Origin: a virus
Direction: 5' to 3' (one strand)
Virus record (IMG/VR): IMGVR_UViG_3300031334_000006
Span: 1-38,536 of that record
Length of the DNA stretch: 38,536 nucleotides
A model generated the notes under the pieces. The model was not told the DNA's origin. It searched no databases and saw only the letters and a list, made by a program, of their open reading frames with translations. A program made the translations under genes and the position numbers. This document shows positions 9,546 through 18,577 of the stretch, in pieces. How positions within the stretch are numbered: position 1 is the stretch's first letter; each line of letters starts with the position of its first letter.

Positions 9546-9740
9546 CTATTTAAAACTCTTCTCAAACCAAATATGCAAGTCTATTCCAAAAAAGCATAGT
9601 TTAATACAAAAGTCATAAGGGCTTGAATACCATTCTTGTATTCCAAATATTACCCAATCACAATTCCTAGAGTGTTTCTTTTGTTTCCACCGATTGATTA
9701 ATGATAATCCTTCGTATTTTGTTGTGAAATTTCTTTTCAT
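9546..9740 (-). CDS. small hypothetical protein
   Basis: A 64-residue protein rich in aromatic residues, with a basic N-terminal half (RWKQKKHSRN) and a C-terminal part SPYDFCIKLCFFGIDLHIWFEK that looks like beta strands. It is the last gene of the minus-strand island and lies 4 bases after the preceding gene, so it is probably co-transcribed. Not recognised. Confidence 0.5.
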   Translation of the reverse strand: MKRNFTTKYEGLSLINRWKQKKHSRNCDWVIFGIQEWYSSPYDFCIKLCFFGIDLHIWFEKSFK

Positions 9741-9744
9741 CTAC

Positions 9745-10053
9745 TTACTTTTTACGATTCCTTTTTTTTCTAGCTCTTCTATTTTTGGCAAAACTTTCTT
9801 CTTGCTTTCTGTAGTTAATTACAGGCTCATGAGGATCAATCCAAGGTTCCTCAAAATAAGGTCTTGGATTGATTTTATAAGAATAATCATCTGTATTATT
9901 AATTAAAATTCCTCTATCAACTAGAGCGCATGTTGGAGTTACATAACTAGAACTAATAGCAAGTGATCTTAAAAATTCTTTACAGCTACTACGACCACCT
10001 CCAATAATCACTACTGTTTTGCTTGAGGGGTTTTCTTTACTAGGTACGTACAT
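9745..10053 (-). CDS. hypothetical protein with basic tail
   Basis: A 102-residue protein. The N-terminal part contains TVVIIGGGRSSCKEFLRSL, which looks like a strand, glycine turn and helix as in a nucleotide-binding fold, but it is too short to assign. The end is strongly basic (KNRRARKKRNRKK) and could bind nucleic acid. It is spaced 5 bases from each neighbour in the island. Function unknown. Confidence 0.55.
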   Translation of the reverse strand: MYVPSKENPSSKTVVIIGGGRSSCKEFLRSLAISSSYVTPTCALVDRGILINNTDDYSYKINPRPYFEEPWIDPHEPVINYRKQEESFAKNRRARKKRNRKK

Positions 10054-10058
10054 AATTT

Positions 10059-10298
10059 CTAAAATTTAGATTCATCTACAGGATGCCCAGGACAACCACC
10101 ACCAAAAGGGTCGAAACCTTCGCAAACTCCGTTAGGCATTAATTTATGTCCTTTAACTTGAAGTTCGGATATTTCTTTTCTGATTTGTCGATCAGTCATT
10201 GGATTACCGTCATCATCTTGATAAAAGTTAATTTTCTTACCCTTCATGTTTTTCAACAATCCTTCAATATTTGTACACATGCGGCGTATTGTTTTCAT
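10059..10298 (-). CDS. small Cys-containing phage protein
   Basis: A 79-residue protein. The N-terminal half is basic and helical. The C-terminal half, around MPNGVCEGFDPFGGGCPGH, has two cysteines and a histidine (CxxFDxFGxGCxGH) that could bind a metal. Small proteins ending in this kind of segment occur in accessory regions of Bacteroidota phages, to my recollection without known function. Packed tightly between its neighbours. Confidence 0.65.
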   Translation of the reverse strand: MKTIRRMCTNIEGLLKNMKGKKINFYQDDDGNPMTDRQIRKEISELQVKGHKLMPNGVCEGFDPFGGGCPGHPVDESKF

Positions 10299-10303
10299 AA
10301 GTT

Positions 10304-10729
10304 CTAAGATTTAGCTCTTCTAATCAAGCTTATTAAAATGTTTCGTTCTGCTTTTAAGTTAGCTTCTTGTAATTCAGCTACTTTTATTATTTCAATTTTA
10401 TTTTTGTCATTTAGATAAAGCAAACCCCACTTCTCGGGAAGTTCACTTTCTTTAATCAATCCTTCTGGACAACAATAAAACCTAGACTGCCCAACGCCTT
10501 TTTTAGCTATTTTCCTAAACGGTTTCTTACAGTCTTTTAAAAAGTCTCCTCTTCCAACTTTTACTTCAATCATTATAGAATTACAAGAATTCCATCCTAT
10601 TACGTCAGGTTTTTCTTGCTCAATAGTTTTCATATCTATAGCTACTGTGGCACAATTAGGAATTAAAGTGTTTTGGTTATGCTTTTTAAGCCACTTAGAT
10701 GCAATATTTGTTAGTTCAATATGTTTCAT
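10304..10729 (-). CDS. PD-(D/E)XK-like nuclease-fold protein
   Basis: Taken from the ATG at 10729, which overlaps the previous stop by one base (TAATG), giving 141 residues; an ATG 15 bases upstream (10744) is also in frame. The arrangement KPDVIGW followed by SIMIEVKVGRGDFLKD gives the acidic residue, then ExK, of the restriction-endonuclease-like fold. A conserved-looking segment with FYCCPEGLI and LPEKWGLLYL follows. Known: such small PD-(D/E)XK proteins are common in phages but mostly uncharacterised. A role in DNA processing or host-DNA attack is possible; activity is not shown. Confidence 0.65.
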   Translation of the reverse strand: MKHIELTNIASKWLKKHNQNTLIPNCATVAIDMKTIEQEKPDVIGWNSCNSIMIEVKVGRGDFLKDCKKPFRKIAKKGVGQSRFYCCPEGLIKESELPEKWGLLYLNDKNKIEIIKVAELQEANLKAERNILISLIRRAKS

Positions 10730-10902
10730 TATTTCCCTAACCATTTCGCTTTCTCGCTTGCCGTTCGCTCACTTAAAGTCATTTCAGTTTTGACCCTTGC
10801 TTTATCATTCACATAATCCCAAACCCAAGTTACCTTTTTTCCATTTGCGTCAGCCACTTCCATGGAGCCGTACATCTTACATATTCTCGCTAATCCTCCC
10901 AT
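10729..10902 (-). CDS. 57-residue phage protein
   Basis: A short frame encoding MGGLARICKMYGSMEV, then KKVTWVWDYVNDKARV and a TASEKAKWLGK end. Short proteins with a GSM start region, a WVWDY core and a SEKAKW end are familiar from phage accessory regions, which is why I count this as real. It lies in tandem with its neighbours and overlaps the next start by one base. Function unknown. Confidence 0.7.
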   Translation of the reverse strand: MGGLARICKMYGSMEVADANGKKVTWVWDYVNDKARVKTEMTLSERTASEKAKWLGK

Positions 10903-10925
10903 TTTTTAGTTTTTAAATAAGTTAA

Positions 10926-11501
10926 TTATAGCTGTATAGAATTTTTAACTTCATTACCCCAAGAATCCCAACCTTCAGATTGGTTTCTTGCAAATAACTC
11001 GACTCTTGGTAAGTCTCCACAAAGCCTAATTATCATGTCTTTAATTTCATTAGGTTTTTTACTATGTTTTTGTATTTCAGAAACCACAACCGAATGAACA
11101 TCTGCATTTTCTCTTTGAGGTTTTCCTTTAGTTCCTATTAAGCAAATTTCTACATTGCTTCTTGTCCAACTACCCATTCCCCAAAAAACATCTAAACTTT
11201 CTAACGGCATAAATGATATTTGGTTTTTATTAAATCGTTTATTGGTTTTTATCCAAACAAAACCAATAGTTTTAAAATTAAATCCCCAAGCAGCTATAAC
11301 TTCCAAACCTTCATTAAGCTTAGGAAAGGTAGCCCACATAAACAAAATACTATTATCGTCTGCTATTTTGTTTATAGGTAAGCCTTTTATGTCTTCAATA
11401 TCCATTGTTTTATAATGTCTTTTAGCACCACCACGATTTAAACTTTTATCATCATAAGACCACGCTGGATCTGCATAGATAATATTATACTTCTTATTCA
11501 T
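10926..11501 (-). CDS. MT-A70-type adenine-N6 DNA methyltransferase
   Basis: A 191-residue methyltransferase. The catalytic motif DPAW (Asp11-Trp14) follows the first strand YNIIYA, and a SAM-site region near the C-terminus includes PRVELFARN and GWDSWGNE, typical of MT-A70 proteins. It transfers a methyl group from S-adenosylmethionine to adenine N6. In phages such enzymes usually protect the phage DNA against host restriction. No restriction endonuclease partner is next to it apart from the small PD-(D/E)XK-like protein two genes downstream. Its start overlaps the stop of the previous gene. Confidence 0.88.
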   Translation of the reverse strand: MNKKYNIIYADPAWSYDDKSLNRGGAKRHYKTMDIEDIKGLPINKIADDNSILFMWATFPKLNEGLEVIAAWGFNFKTIGFVWIKTNKRFNKNQISFMPLESLDVFWGMGSWTRSNVEICLIGTKGKPQRENADVHSVVVSEIQKHSKKPNEIKDMIIRLCGDLPRVELFARNQSEGWDSWGNEVKNSIQL

Positions 11502-11713
11502 TTTTTTCTGTTATCAATTAATTCTTGTACTATTGTCTTAAGGCGATCCGAAGGTTGGCATTTTTCAAGCCAAAAATCAAAGCTCCTTAGTTGACTCATT
11601 ATTAATCCTAGAGAAATCTTTTCTCTATTATCCTTTTTCAATATCATTTGTTTTTGGATATGATCCAGAGAATTAAAATGTATGCTTTCTTGTAATTTTT
11701 CTTGTGATATCAT
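11498..11713 (-). CDS. small hypothetical protein
   Basis: A 71-residue, mostly helical, charged protein overlapping both neighbours by four bases. That is good evidence that it is a translated, coupled gene. No recognisable motif. Confidence 0.55.
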   Translation of the reverse strand: MISQEKLQESIHFNSLDHIQKQMILKKDNREKISLGLIMSQLRSFDFWLEKCQPSDRLKTIVQELIDNRKK

Positions 11714-11916
11714 TTTTTAAATATTAGTATGCTGTTAATTCCTTTTTTAATAGTGAAGGCTTTTTTGTCATTGAGATTGTTTAGTGTTTCCCTTAATTCT
11801 GAAAAGCTTATGTTCAGTTTTTCTGCAATTAGCATAGCACTTATACCACACTTCCCGTTTGTTTTATCGTGGTAGTCCGAAACCTCTTTGAGTACTTTTT
11901 TTTCTAGATCATCCAA
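11710..11916 (-). CDS. small winged-helix protein
   Basis: A 68-residue protein, first gene of the minus-strand island. Residues 23-60 (CGISAMLIAEKLNISFSEL, then the recognition helix and a basic wing with FTIKKGINSILIF) have the pattern of a winged helix-turn-helix. The only start I can support is TTG at 11916, because no in-frame ATG lies upstream. It might regulate the island or the divergent tail promoter about 60 bases away. DNA binding is inferred. Confidence 0.55.
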   Translation of the reverse strand: MDDLEKKVLKEVSDYHDKTNGKCGISAMLIAEKLNISFSELRETLNNLNDKKAFTIKKGINSILIFKK

Positions 11917-11950
11917 TGGCTGTAAATATATATTTGATTTATATAATATT

Positions 11951-11985
11951 TATACTAAAATAACACTTTAAATCTATTATTTTTG
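11951..11985 (+). promoter_or_regulatory. tail-operon promoter with TATACTAAA box
   Basis: A -7 box TATTTTTG at 11978-11985, 30 bases before the ring-protein start. A TATACTAAA element (inverse of TTTAGTATA) at 11951-11959 takes the place where the -33 TTTG would be. It lies in the 98-bp gap between two divergent units. Confidence 0.6.
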
Positions 11986-12014
11986 TATTAGATATAAATT
12001 TTACTTATAGCAAA

Positions 12015-12704
12015 ATGATAGATCAAATTAAAAAGAAGGTAGAATTCTTTATAAACACTCAGATGAGAGGGAACTTTACCCCAGGAAAATTTGAGCTTGC
12101 TCTTCATGATTCCATACAGTCTCGTAATGAAGAATACTTTTATGACTTAAATCGATTAATTGTAAGAGAAAACAGAGGCGTAATTAGCGGAGGAATTGCT
12201 AACATACCAGATACTTACAGCGAAAAGATATTACACTACCTTGAAGAATCAGAGCCAATTACTGTAGAAGGCAGTCGCATAGAGCTTCCTTCCGATTGGA
12301 GATATTTGGACGAATCTGAAATAGTAGAAGGTGGAACTCTAGAGTTTTGCAGAAACAGAAGAGAATTTAATATTCAAAAAAGCTTAGCTACAACTCAATA
12401 TCCAGTCTATACAATCATTGGAAAAAGTATATTGATTGCTCCAATTCAAGATGGTAGCAAAGTAAGGATATCATATTTGAGAAACATAAAATATCCAAAA
12501 TGGACTTATACAAGTGTAAATGATGTAGAGTTATTTAACCCTGATGACGCTAACTTCCAAGATGCGGATATCCACTCTAGCGAAGAAAATGAAATGGTAA
12601 GAAGGGTTCTCATGGCCTTTGGTGTAAACCTTAAAGAAACTGATTTATTATCATACACCATGCAGCAAGAGAGTATAGATTTTAACCAAGATAACGCTTC
12701 TTAA
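12015..12704 (+). CDS. neck ring / head-tail connector protein 1
   Basis: A 229-residue protein. An N-terminal helical part (KKKVEFFINTQMRGNFTPGKF) and a beta-rich middle with IELPSDWRYLDES and TIIGKSILIAPIQDG follow the pattern of podovirus tail-adaptor proteins that sit under the portal. It is first in the tail operon and ends two bases before the second ring-type gene. Known: crAss-like phages carry two such ring proteins in tandem before the tail stump gene. The assignment is by order and general sequence look. Confidence 0.6.
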   Translation: MIDQIKKKVEFFINTQMRGNFTPGKFELALHDSIQSRNEEYFYDLNRLIVRENRGVISGGIANIPDTYSEKILHYLEESEPITVEGSRIELPSDWRYLDESEIVEGGTLEFCRNRREFNIQKSLATTQYPVYTIIGKSILIAPIQDGSKVRISYLRNIKYPKWTYTSVNDVELFNPDDANFQDADIHSSEENEMVRRVLMAFGVNLKETDLLSYTMQQESIDFNQDNAS

Positions 12705-12706
12705 TT

Positions 12707-13522
12707 ATGGCCATACAAAAACCTTCAGACTACTATGCTGATAAGAAAAATTGGGGCAAATACCAATATATCACTCTTAAAGATTTAGTAGATGATATGC
12801 TTGCCGACACAACCGATACAGATAGTTTTTTGGCTAATACAAAAAGAAGCCAAATTGTAAGAAAATTAAAAAAAGGTATTCGAGTAGTAAATAATGCTAC
12901 TCAAAAAATGTTTAATGTGGCTCAATTAACGGTGGGTCCTAACTTGTATTTTGCCCTGCCCCAGAACTATGTTAATTGGATTAGGGTTTCTGTGATAAAT
13001 GAAGAAGGACGTTTACAACCTTTGAATATCAACAACAAAATAAATACAGCATTCGGATATCTTCAAAATTATAAGCATGAAATCCTTTTTAATCACGAAG
13101 GAGAGCTGCTAACAACAGATATGGCTAATGCTTACCAAACACCACATATTAGACACACTTTTGAGTCTACACAAGACACTTCTCTTTTGTCTAAACATGG
13201 AGAGTTTAAAGTAAACGAGGAAAGAGGTACTATTCATTTTAGCAGTAACCTTGAAGATCAAGATGTTGTTATTGAATATTTATCAGACGGGTTGGATCTT
13301 GAAAATATAAGAGAAGAGGAAATAAAAGTTCACAAAGACCTGCAAGACGCTATAAGGTGGTTTGCGATTTCTGAAATTATATCAACAAGAAGGAATGCAA
13401 ATCAGTACGATAAGTCCTCAGCTAGAAATAGGTACAACACCGAAAGACACAAAGCCTTGATTGCTTCTCTAAATTTCGATTTTTTAACAATAGGTCGTGA
13501 AATTAATTCTATGCCAAAATGA
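12707..13522 (+). CDS. neck ring / tail stabilisation protein 2
   Basis: A 271-residue protein. A helical start (TLKDLVDDMLADTTDTDSFL and KIVRKLKKGIRVV-like repeats of basic helix) is followed by LYFALPQNYVNWIRVSVINE and then GTIHFSSNLEDQDVVIEYL. The pattern (ALPxxYVNWIRVSV, then a strand-turn-strand ending VIEYL) is what I would expect in crAss-like second ring or P22 gp4-like tail stabilisation proteins. The last bases overlap the start of the long tail gene by four bases. Confidence 0.65.
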   Translation: MAIQKPSDYYADKKNWGKYQYITLKDLVDDMLADTTDTDSFLANTKRSQIVRKLKKGIRVVNNATQKMFNVAQLTVGPNLYFALPQNYVNWIRVSVINEEGRLQPLNINNKINTAFGYLQNYKHEILFNHEGELLTTDMANAYQTPHIRHTFESTQDTSLLSKHGEFKVNEERGTIHFSSNLEDQDVVIEYLSDGLDLENIREEEIKVHKDLQDAIRWFAISEIISTRRNANQYDKSSARNRYNTERHKALIASLNFDFLTIGREINSMPK

Positions 13523-16500
13523 TATTTAAGCAAAACTTTGTAAAGGGCCGTCTTAATAAAGATGCAGACATAAGATTAATGCCAAAAGGAGAGTATAGAG
13601 ATGCTTTCGGGGTTGAAGTTATCAATAGCGAAGGGGATGATATGGGGGCCATAGAAGTCATGCTTTCCAATAAAAAGTTGACTAGCTATGACGTGGGAGA
13701 AAATCCTTTAGACATGGGTAATTTTTCAGATGAATTTCGAAAAAAAATATACTGGTTGGTTCTTTCTGATTTAGGAAGTTTTTTATTCGAATGGGATGAT
13801 CTCAATAAAGTACAATCATTGGTTTTAGGAGATACTAGAGAAGAAGGCTCCCGTGTTTTTTCTCTTCACAAAGATCATCTTATTACAGGAATTGTTAAAG
13901 TCAACACTCAACAGGTCAAGAGCGACCTCCTTTTGTTTACTGATGATAATATGCAACCCATATGCATAAACATCGAGAGAGCTAAAACCTATGGGGTAAA
14001 TGGGTTTGTAGAAGAGGATATCTTGCTTATAAAAAAACCGCCAAGAAAAGCTCCAAAAATAACACCGACCTACACCTTGGACGGAGGCAATAATAATGAA
14101 GAAAGATTTTTTCTATTTGCCTCTAGATTTAGATATCTTGATGGCGAATATAGCGCACCTTCCGATTTTAGTAATTACAACTTTACTCCACAACCCTTTG
14201 ACTTAGATTATTTTACTTTAGATAATTTAGGAATGATCAATTCTTTTAATGCTGCCAAAATTGAATTTAATACTGGAGAAAAACAAGTCACAGAAATCCA
14301 ACTCTTAGTAAAAGAGACTTTGAGTAATTCTTTGATGATTATTGAAACTTTTAGTAAAAGTAAAAATGGATGGGGAGACAATCAAACAAAGAGCTTTTTG
14401 TTTTCCAACAACAAAACTATCATTCCTCTACCTAGTGATCAGCTATTTAGGTCTTTTGATAATGTTCCTAGACTTGCTAAAGCTTTATCCTTATTAGAAA
14501 ACATTCCAGTTTTTAGTAATTATGTTGAAGGTTATAATATAGAGGATAGCCAAGGTGTTCCAATCAATATTGATTATACTGTTTCTGTAAAAACACAAGC
14601 CTTAGAAAGTGGTAATAACTTGGATATTTCTTTTGCAGAAATAAGAAGAATTAACATAACAAATCCTAACCAGTATTCGCTAGAAAAAGGTTTAATACTG
14701 GTTGTAAGTATAGAAACCGATATCAACGGTGTACTTGGTTACAATAACACGTTTTTTCACACTCTTGAATCTGATTATGCAAACTTAGTTGACTTATTTA
14801 ATAGCTCGTCTTTTGGTGTATTTATTGATATCATAAATTCAGACTTTCAACTAAACTATAACGAACAGGGAGGTTACAGCCCTCCTTCTAACCTAGTGCT
14901 TCAAGGCCCTCCTAGAATATTTAAAGGTACCGCTGGAGGTGTTGCTTCATTATTTCTTAACCCATTAGTTTTTAAAGATAGTGATGATAACGACAGGTTA
15001 ATAACTGTTTCATTAACCTTTACCGCAGGAACTAATTTTACTATTACCAATGATATTAATTCTGGTACAGCTAAGACAAATAGAAATTATGAAGTTGGAA
15101 AAGTTTATTTGGATAAATACGGAAGAAGAAGTAGTGTTCTGACTTCCAAGAGCAATACTATATTCATTCCTCAAGCTTTCTCTTCTTTTCAGAATAAATT
15201 AGTCACAACAATTACTGGTCCTGCTCCTTATTGGGCTGATCGATATAAGCTTGTAGTAAAATCGAATCCTCTTGCATATCAAACATTGTATGTAACTGAA
15301 TTTTATTCAGAGGATTTTTATACATTCTGCAAGCTTGAAGGTAATAACAAGGATAAGGTTTCTGTGGGAGACTTTTTAATTATTAAGAAGGCTGGACAAA
15401 TAGTAATGACCGACCCTATTAAAATTAAGGTTTTGGAAATTGAAGTTAAGGAAGAGGATTTTATCTTAAATAATCAAGACGAAGACGAAAATGACATAAT
15501 AGAAAGAAGAGGGGTGTACATGAAAATAATGCCGAAAGGATTTTCTATGAATAGAGATAATTTTGATGTAAAAGCAAGTGAAGCTCCAGAGGGTTCTAGT
15601 TCATTAACTTTTCCAGTAACTTACCTTGATTTGTTTACCAAAATTGAACCTGAAGATTCAGAGCTTGCAATACCTTCAGGAACTTCAATAACTTTATTCT
15701 TTAATAGCTCTAGAAATTATGATGATGATGGATGGAAAAACATAACCTACGATACTCAGTTTTTTGCACAAAGAAATTACGATAATATAGAGGATTGGTT
15801 TAATGAGGTCATATTGAGTAGAAATTCATTATTGGCTGATGATGGTTCAGAAGAGTTTGATTATGATTATTCACCTAATTTACAACTTGTAAGAGGTACA
15901 TTTCCTTCTAATCAAGATGGAAAATTATACTTAAAAGTTACAGGTTTGCTTTCTGGAAGTACGGTAGGTTTTTTTAATAGAAGAAGATATGGAAGAATAC
16001 AAGCTAAAATAACTGTTCGCATAGGTAGCGGTGTTTATGTGTTCGAAACACTTGCTAAACAAGCAGATACAGATATATTTTACGAAACAGAGCAGTGTTT
16101 TGATGTGGTAGACGGCCAACATAAAGGTAACGTTCAAGATCAAGATTTTTCTACAGATAGCCCAGCAATAGTTGAGATGGACTTTTTTAATTGTTACACG
16201 CAAGGAAACGGTATTGAAAGCTTTAGAATAAGAGATGAATTCAACACGAATTATTTAAGCATTGATACAAGGCCTTCATCAACTAGTGTAGAAGAGTATC
16301 GAGAGATAAGAAGATTTGCGGATCACACTTACGGAAAACCTTACATAGAAAGCACCAATATAAACGGATTAAATGAATTTAACCTAAGTAATGCTAATTT
16401 TAAAGAGATAGATAAGCAGCACGGAAGCATACAGAGGACTTTATCTAGAGAAGGCAACCTTTTGGTGCTTCAAGAAGAAAAAACTGGCTACGTCCTCTTT

Positions 16501-18576
16501 GGAAAGGACTTATTGTCAATGGCTAACGGCCAAGGTGTATTAGCAACAATACCTGAAATACTTGGAAAATATATTCCATACGCAGGAAATAACGGAATAG
16601 GTAAAAATCCAGAAAGCTTAGCGGTGGACGGAGATAGAGTAAATTGGATAAATGCTAGAAGGGGAGTTCCAATGAGGCTATCCGCAGATGGGGTTACTGA
16701 AATTAATTACGGAATGTCTTCTCATTTTAGAAATCTTTTTATAGAAAATCCTACTTCCAGAAAGATAGGGGGGTATGATGCTTATTTTAAAAAGTACGTG
16801 ATTAGTATAGAAGATGAAATATCTGAAAATCTTAATGCTTTTTGTGGAAATGTTATTCAAAAAACAATCACTGAAGCATTCACATTTGTACTAAACATAA
16901 ATTTTCTTTTGGGAGAAACAGTCCTAAATACTGAGGTAACTAATGGAGAAGTTAATGTTTCTGCTGTTTACGACGGAGTTATTTACAGCGATAATGCCGT
17001 AACAGAGTCCTCTAGTTTGGAAATTCCTAGAACCGATTTAAGTAAAAATACAATTCAGGTTACAATTACACCAGTAAGCGATACGGCAACAATTCAAGTT
17101 ACTAATGTATGCCCTCTTGGTATTCCAATGAAAGTAATAAGTATAGTTTTAGCCGACCAAAGCGATATAGGCACGACAATTATAAATAGATATAAATGGG
17201 GGGCTGGATCTTTCTTTAGTGAAGATCACTTGTTTGAAGAATTTCTTGTTAGCAAATTTGAAGTTCAAGAAGGATTAGAAGGTAATTCAAGGTTTCCAGA
17301 AAGAGGAAGGTCTGTAAATATTCAATCCTTTAAAGATTCTAGTACTACTGGCATTTTTCACGCTAACAGAGAGAATAGACTTGGCTATTTGATAAGCTCC
17401 CAAGGGTATAATGAATCTAACATAAATGATATTTTAGCTGATGCAACATTTCCCGAAACAACACAAACACAAGTTTCGATTAACAGCTTTATAAATCAAA
17501 TAAGTTTTGATTTTAACCGTGAAAATAGAACTCAGGACCTATATCTTATATGGGATTATCAAGATAAGAATCCACCATTAATTGCCATAAATGATATTTT
17601 TGACAAGCTTGCTAGGTCTGTAAGCGATTTAGATGTTCTTGACAATGATACAGGAGTTCAATCTTCAAGTATTGAGGTTTTAATTATGTCTCAACCGCAA
17701 TTCGGTAATGTAGAATTAAATAATAATAATACAATAAAATACACACATACTGGAACCACTCTTCAATCTGACGTTTTCTTTTACAGATTATCAAATGGTG
17801 TAATTCAAAGCGAGAACGCTAAAGTTATTATAAACATTACTACAAATCCTCCTACAGCAGTTGATGATTCGTTAGATATTAACAAAGGGGATTTAAAAAA
17901 TATAAATGTTTTATCAAACGACATAAATCCAAATTCTCTTCCTTTAACTGTAATAATTGTAAGTCAGCCTAGTTTTGGTAGTATTGCTTTACTTACTAAT
18001 AAAACAATAAATTATACTCATGACGACAGTAATAATTTTGAAGACAGCTTTACTTACAAGCTTAGTGATGGATTTAACGAAAGTAATATTGCTACAGTCG
18101 ATATCTCAATTGGGGTAAGTTGTCAGAATGGAATTAATGCAAGCGGAAATGTAGGTATTTACGAAGCTATAATTGTTCTAGGTACTGGCACAGGCAGCAC
18201 AGGTATAAGCTATAACGCATTCGATGTTCCTGATAGATTTCAGCTTGAATATGACGGTGTTATAATGGCAGATTCTAAATATGTGGGTGATTTTATTGAA
18301 GGAAATCCTTCTAGATATTCAGGGCTTCTAGGAGATAAAAATAATTTACCAGTATATTCTTATAACGGAACTACTTTTGAAGACACTGGAGAAACTAGGA
18401 ACATAAATATACAGCAATCTGATATTGCTAATGGAACAACAGAACCTACTGATGGAGAAGGAGTCTTAACGTTTAACAAAACAACAGCATCACCAACTAC
18501 AGTAAAACTTATTGTTACAGGCCCAATAGGAGGTACAGCATGGAATTTTACAGGCATATGCCCTACAAATAACTAA
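13519..18576 (+). CDS. giant tail stump protein with adhesin-like C-terminus
   Basis: A 1685-residue beta-rich virion protein. The N-terminus FVKGRLNKDADIRLMPKGEY, then DAFGVEV, matches the pattern of crAss-like stump/tail-tube proteins. The long central part has no motif I recognise. Two cadherin-like domains (PF17963/Big_9 type) lie at about residues 1355-1443 and 1446-1532, each with the D-xVLxND pattern, a QPxFG turn and a Y-strand. A C-terminal unit from about 1533 contains ISYNAFDVPDRFQLEYDG, a segment also found in secreted adhesins. Known: cadherin-like repeats mediate surface or carbohydrate contact, so the C-terminus is probably the host-recognition part. Start ATG overlaps the previous stop. 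Confidence 0.75.
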   Translation: MIFKQNFVKGRLNKDADIRLMPKGEYRDAFGVEVINSEGDDMGAIEVMLSNKKLTSYDVGENPLDMGNFSDEFRKKIYWLVLSDLGSFLFEWDDLNKVQSLVLGDTREEGSRVFSLHKDHLITGIVKVNTQQVKSDLLLFTDDNMQPICINIERAKTYGVNGFVEEDILLIKKPPRKAPKITPTYTLDGGNNNEERFFLFASRFRYLDGEYSAPSDFSNYNFTPQPFDLDYFTLDNLGMINSFNAAKIEFNTGEKQVTEIQLLVKETLSNSLMIIETFSKSKNGWGDNQTKSFLFSNNKTIIPLPSDQLFRSFDNVPRLAKALSLLENIPVFSNYVEGYNIEDSQGVPINIDYTVSVKTQALESGNNLDISFAEIRRINITNPNQYSLEKGLILVVSIETDINGVLGYNNTFFHTLESDYANLVDLFNSSSFGVFIDIINSDFQLNYNEQGGYSPPSNLVLQGPPRIFKGTAGGVASLFLNPLVFKDSDDNDRLITVSLTFTAGTNFTITNDINSGTAKTNRNYEVGKVYLDKYGRRSSVLTSKSNTIFIPQAFSSFQNKLVTTITGPAPYWADRYKLVVKSNPLAYQTLYVTEFYSEDFYTFCKLEGNNKDKVSVGDFLIIKKAGQIVMTDPIKIKVLEIEVKEEDFILNNQDEDENDIIERRGVYMKIMPKGFSMNRDNFDVKASEAPEGSSSLTFPVTYLDLFTKIEPEDSELAIPSGTSITLFFNSSRNYDDDGWKNITYDTQFFAQRNYDNIEDWFNEVILSRNSLLADDGSEEFDYDYSPNLQLVRGTFPSNQDGKLYLKVTGLLSGSTVGFFNRRRYGRIQAKITVRIGSGVYVFETLAKQADTDIFYETEQCFDVVDGQHKGNVQDQDFSTDSPAIVEMDFFNCYTQGNGIESFRIRDEFNTNYLSIDTRPSSTSVEEYREIRRFADHTYGKPYIESTNINGLNEFNLSNANFKEIDKQHGSIQRTLSREGNLLVLQEEKTGYVLFGKDLLSMANGQGVLATIPEILGKYIPYAGNNGIGKNPESLAVDGDRVNWINARRGVPMRLSADGVTEINYGMSSHFRNLFIENPTSRKIGGYDAYFKKYVISIEDEISENLNAFCGNVIQKTITEAFTFVLNINFLLGETVLNTEVTNGEVNVSAVYDGVIYSDNAVTESSSLEIPRTDLSKNTIQVTITPVSDTATIQVTNVCPLGIPMKVISIVLADQSDIGTTIINRYKWGAGSFFSEDHLFEEFLVSKFEVQEGLEGNSRFPERGRSVNIQSFKDSSTTGIFHANRENRLGYLISSQGYNESNINDILADATFPETTQTQVSINSFINQISFDFNRENRTQDLYLIWDYQDKNPPLIAINDIFDKLARSVSDLDVLDNDTGVQSSSIEVLIMSQPQFGNVELNNNNTIKYTHTGTTLQSDVFFYRLSNGVIQSENAKVIINITTNPPTAVDDSLDINKGDLKNINVLSNDINPNSLPLTVIIVSQPSFGSIALLTNKTINYTHDDSNNFEDSFTYKLSDGFNESNIATVDISIGVSCQNGINASGNVGIYEAIIVLGTGTGSTGISYNAFDVPDRFQLEYDGVIMADSKYVGDFIEGNPSRYSGLLGDKNNLPVYSYNGTTFEDTGETRNINIQQSDIANGTTEPTDGEGVLTFNKTTASPTTVKLIVTGPIGGTAWNFTGICPTNN

Positions 18577-18577
18577 A

